Origin: Pedobacter zeaxanthinifaciens
Lineage (GTDB): Bacteria > Bacteroidota > Bacteroidia > Sphingobacteriales > Sphingobacteriaceae
DNA: 64,000 bases
Reading direction: 5' to 3'
Assembly: GCF_003313335.1 (NCBI RefSeq)
Contig: NZ_QMHP01000001.1
Span: forward strand, 248,001-312,000
The notes under the pieces are model-generated. The model worked only from the letters and a program-made list of their open reading frames with translations, was not told the origin of the DNA and made no database searches. Made by a program: the position numbers and the translations under genes. Positions 62,602-64,000 of the stretch are shown in pieces. The first letter of the stretch is position 1. Every line of letters starts with the position of its first letter.

Positions 62602-63987
62602 ATGGATAGCCCTGTTAAAACTAAAACTCTAAAATCCGTAGCAACACAATATGCCGTGGTGGATATTGAAACCACTGGTGGGAGTGTATCTAACAGTCGC
62701 ATTACAGAAGTGGCGGTTATTTTACACGATGGGCAGCGTGTTACTAAGCGATGGAGTAGTTTGGTAAATCCTGAAATGCCAATTCCGTTGCACATTACCG
62801 CATTAACTGGAATTGACGAGGAAATGGTGGCTACTGCACCTACCTTCGCTGAAATAGCGGAACAACTAATAGAATTACTTGCTGATAAGGTTTTTGTAGC
62901 ACATAATGTAAATTTCGACTATTCATTTTTGCGAGGTCAGTTGGCGGCTTGTGGCATACAGTGGAACGCCACTAAACTTTGCACAGTAAGATTATCCAGA
63001 AAGTTATTGTCTGGTTTGCCATCATACAGTTTGGGCAAGCTTTGTGCCGCTGTAGGTATTGAGCTGAAAGATCGACATCGTGCTTTAGGTGACGCCGAAG
63101 CAACCGCTCATCTTTTCACTTTATTATTGGAAAAAGATGAACAACAGTTGATCAGGGAGATGGTACTTAAAGCTTCACCGGAGCAACGCTTACCAGCAAA
63201 TGTGCCTTTAGCAGATTTTAAAGCGCTACCCGATAGTCCAGGAGTTTACTATTTCCACAATAAAATTGGCAAAGTTATTTATGTGGGCAAAGCCGTTAAC
63301 ATCAAAAAACGGGTAGCCTCTCATTTTACAGGTAACGATTCAGGGGCTAGGCGACAACATTTCTTAAAGGACATCTTTCATATTTCCTTTGAAAAATGTG
63401 GTTCTGAGTTAATGGCCTTGTTGTTGGAATGTACTGAAATTCAGCGTTTGTGGCCCCAGCACAATCGTGCTTTAAAACGATTTGAAGCCAAGTTTGCGCT
63501 GTATCATTATGTGGCGGTAAATGGTTATAGTTATTTAGCGGTAGGTCGTTTAACCAAACAACAGCCACATGTTAAAACTTTTGATAGGGAAATAGATGGG
63601 TTGAATTTTTTAGCTGAAATCACCAATAAATTTCAAATTGACCAGCGATTTTGCAGGTATGGAAAAGCTTCGGTACTGCGTAGTGACGAAAATTTGCCAA
63701 GCGTGGAAAGTCACAATGCGGCAGTTAATAGCTTATTGGAAGATATCCTTACCGAACAACCAAGTTTTGTGATTATTGAAGATGGCAGGAGTAATGACGA
63801 GTTGGGCTGCGTATATGTAGAAAAAGGAAATTTTTGCGGTATGGGCTATTTAACCAGTGACGTTTCTTTTTCTAGCTATCAGGAAGTTAAAGAGCATATT
63901 ACCACTTACAAAGGGAATCATTACATGTTGCAATTGGTGATGAGCTATGCGCAGCGTTACCCTTCAAGAATTAAATGGTTGGGGTAG
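62602..63987 (+). CDS. DnaQ-like 3'-5' exonuclease fused to UvrC-type GIY-YIG nuclease
   Basis: Residues about 14-180 form a DEDDh exonuclease (VVDIETTGG, then HNVNFDYSFLR, then HRALGDAEATAHL). Residues about 210-290 form a GIY-YIG domain (PGVYYFHNKIGKVIYVGKA). About 170 further residues continue without a recognised domain. This fusion is known in Bacteroidota and Actinobacteria (epsilon-like plus Cho/UvrC-like) and is thought to serve DNA repair. UvrC itself (HhH, RNase H-like domain) is absent. The gene is complete; 13 bp remain after its stop. Confidence 0.92.
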   Translation: MDSPVKTKTLKSVATQYAVVDIETTGGSVSNSRITEVAVILHDGQRVTKRWSSLVNPEMPIPLHITALTGIDEEMVATAPTFAEIAEQLIELLADKVFVAHNVNFDYSFLRGQLAACGIQWNATKLCTVRLSRKLLSGLPSYSLGKLCAAVGIELKDRHRALGDAEATAHLFTLLLEKDEQQLIREMVLKASPEQRLPANVPLADFKALPDSPGVYYFHNKIGKVIYVGKAVNIKKRVASHFTGNDSGARRQHFLKDIFHISFEKCGSELMALLLECTEIQRLWPQHNRALKRFEAKFALYHYVAVNGYSYLAVGRLTKQQPHVKTFDREIDGLNFLAEITNKFQIDQRFCRYGKASVLRSDENLPSVESHNAAVNSLLEDILTEQPSFVIIEDGRSNDELGCVYVEKGNFCGMGYLTSDVSFSSYQEVKEHITTYKGNHYMLQLVMSYAQRYPSRIKWLG

Positions 63988-64000
63988 CTTGTCTGTTATT

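Noticed and set aside
1..64000. tRNA, rRNA, insertion sequence, prophage and integron elements
   Set aside because: I looked for cloverleaf arms, transposase motifs and inverted ends and found none; a tRNAscan or ISfinder run would be decisive.

Overview
The window looks like a stretch of chromosome from an aerobic Bacteroidota bacterium, most likely of the Sphingobacteriaceae (Pedobacter-like). The reasons are: AT-rich spacers; TAnnTTTG-type promoter boxes with almost no Shine-Dalgarno sequences; a type IX secretion (T9SS) type B cargo with its own PorP/SprF partner; a PorE-like TPR/beta-propeller/OmpA protein; and family members usual in that group (DUF3667, DUF3347, DUF6526, DUF4369-TlpA, bifunctional nuclease with UVR motif). 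No rRNA, tRNA, CRISPR array, prophage or insertion sequence was found. Species cannot be named from this sequence alone.

Layout. 1-9 kb: outer-membrane barrel, DUF3347 lipoprotein, citrate synthase, then a leftward block with DUF3667, an MFS nucleoside-type permease, bifunctional nuclease and electron transfer flavoprotein EtfB-EtfA. 9-23 kb: chromate transporter, LOG-family protein, DnaB, RlmB, mannose-1-phosphate guanylyltransferase, then Kdo precursor genes (KdsD and KdsA) on either side of RecQ, DUF2071, DUF6526, PorE-like OmpA protein and QueE. 23-32 kb: Rieske protein, a PIN/ribbon-helix-helix toxin-antitoxin pair, FolD, LepA, and a tight five-gene leftward operon (methionine-type aminotransferase, omega-amidase, aspartylglucosaminidase, CutC, small exported protein). 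31-36 kb: rightward genes for a queuosine-precursor transporter, YjbR/MmcQ, DUF421 with a zinc ribbon, a stand-alone BLUF photoreceptor, an alkylglycerol-monooxygenase-like membrane oxidase, and a lysoplasmalogenase that overlaps it by 8 bp. 36-45 kb: PBP1C and alpha-2-macroglobulin. 45-56 kb: a 2758-residue PKD-repeat T9SS cargo overlapping a PorP/SprF gene by one base, then a TlpA-like thioredoxin. 56-64 kb: small conserved protein, topoisomerase I, lipoprotein, PAS/HisKA protein without an ATPase domain, glutathione peroxidase, MtfA-like peptidase, and a DnaQ-like exonuclease fused to GIY-YIG.

How genes fit together. KdsD, KdsA and the GDP-mannose enzyme supply envelope sugars. PBP1C and alpha-2-macroglobulin form the known periplasmic defence pair. 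The giant adhesin-like protein, SprF and the PorE-like protein belong to T9SS surface display. The aminotransferase/omega-amidase pair fits the glutaminase II route of methionine salvage. The most interesting new suggestion is an ether-lipid-cleaving gene pair (AGMO-like oxidase plus lysoplasmalogenase) lying just downstream of a BLUF blue-light sensor.

Between genes, the window carries several islands of degenerate low-complexity repeats (TTAGGG/TCAGGG words, GGTTAATTGG words, AATAATCAAT words), a 62-bp tandem repeat, and several hairpin-rich elements. Two genes end with a stop codon that is itself the first word of such an array.
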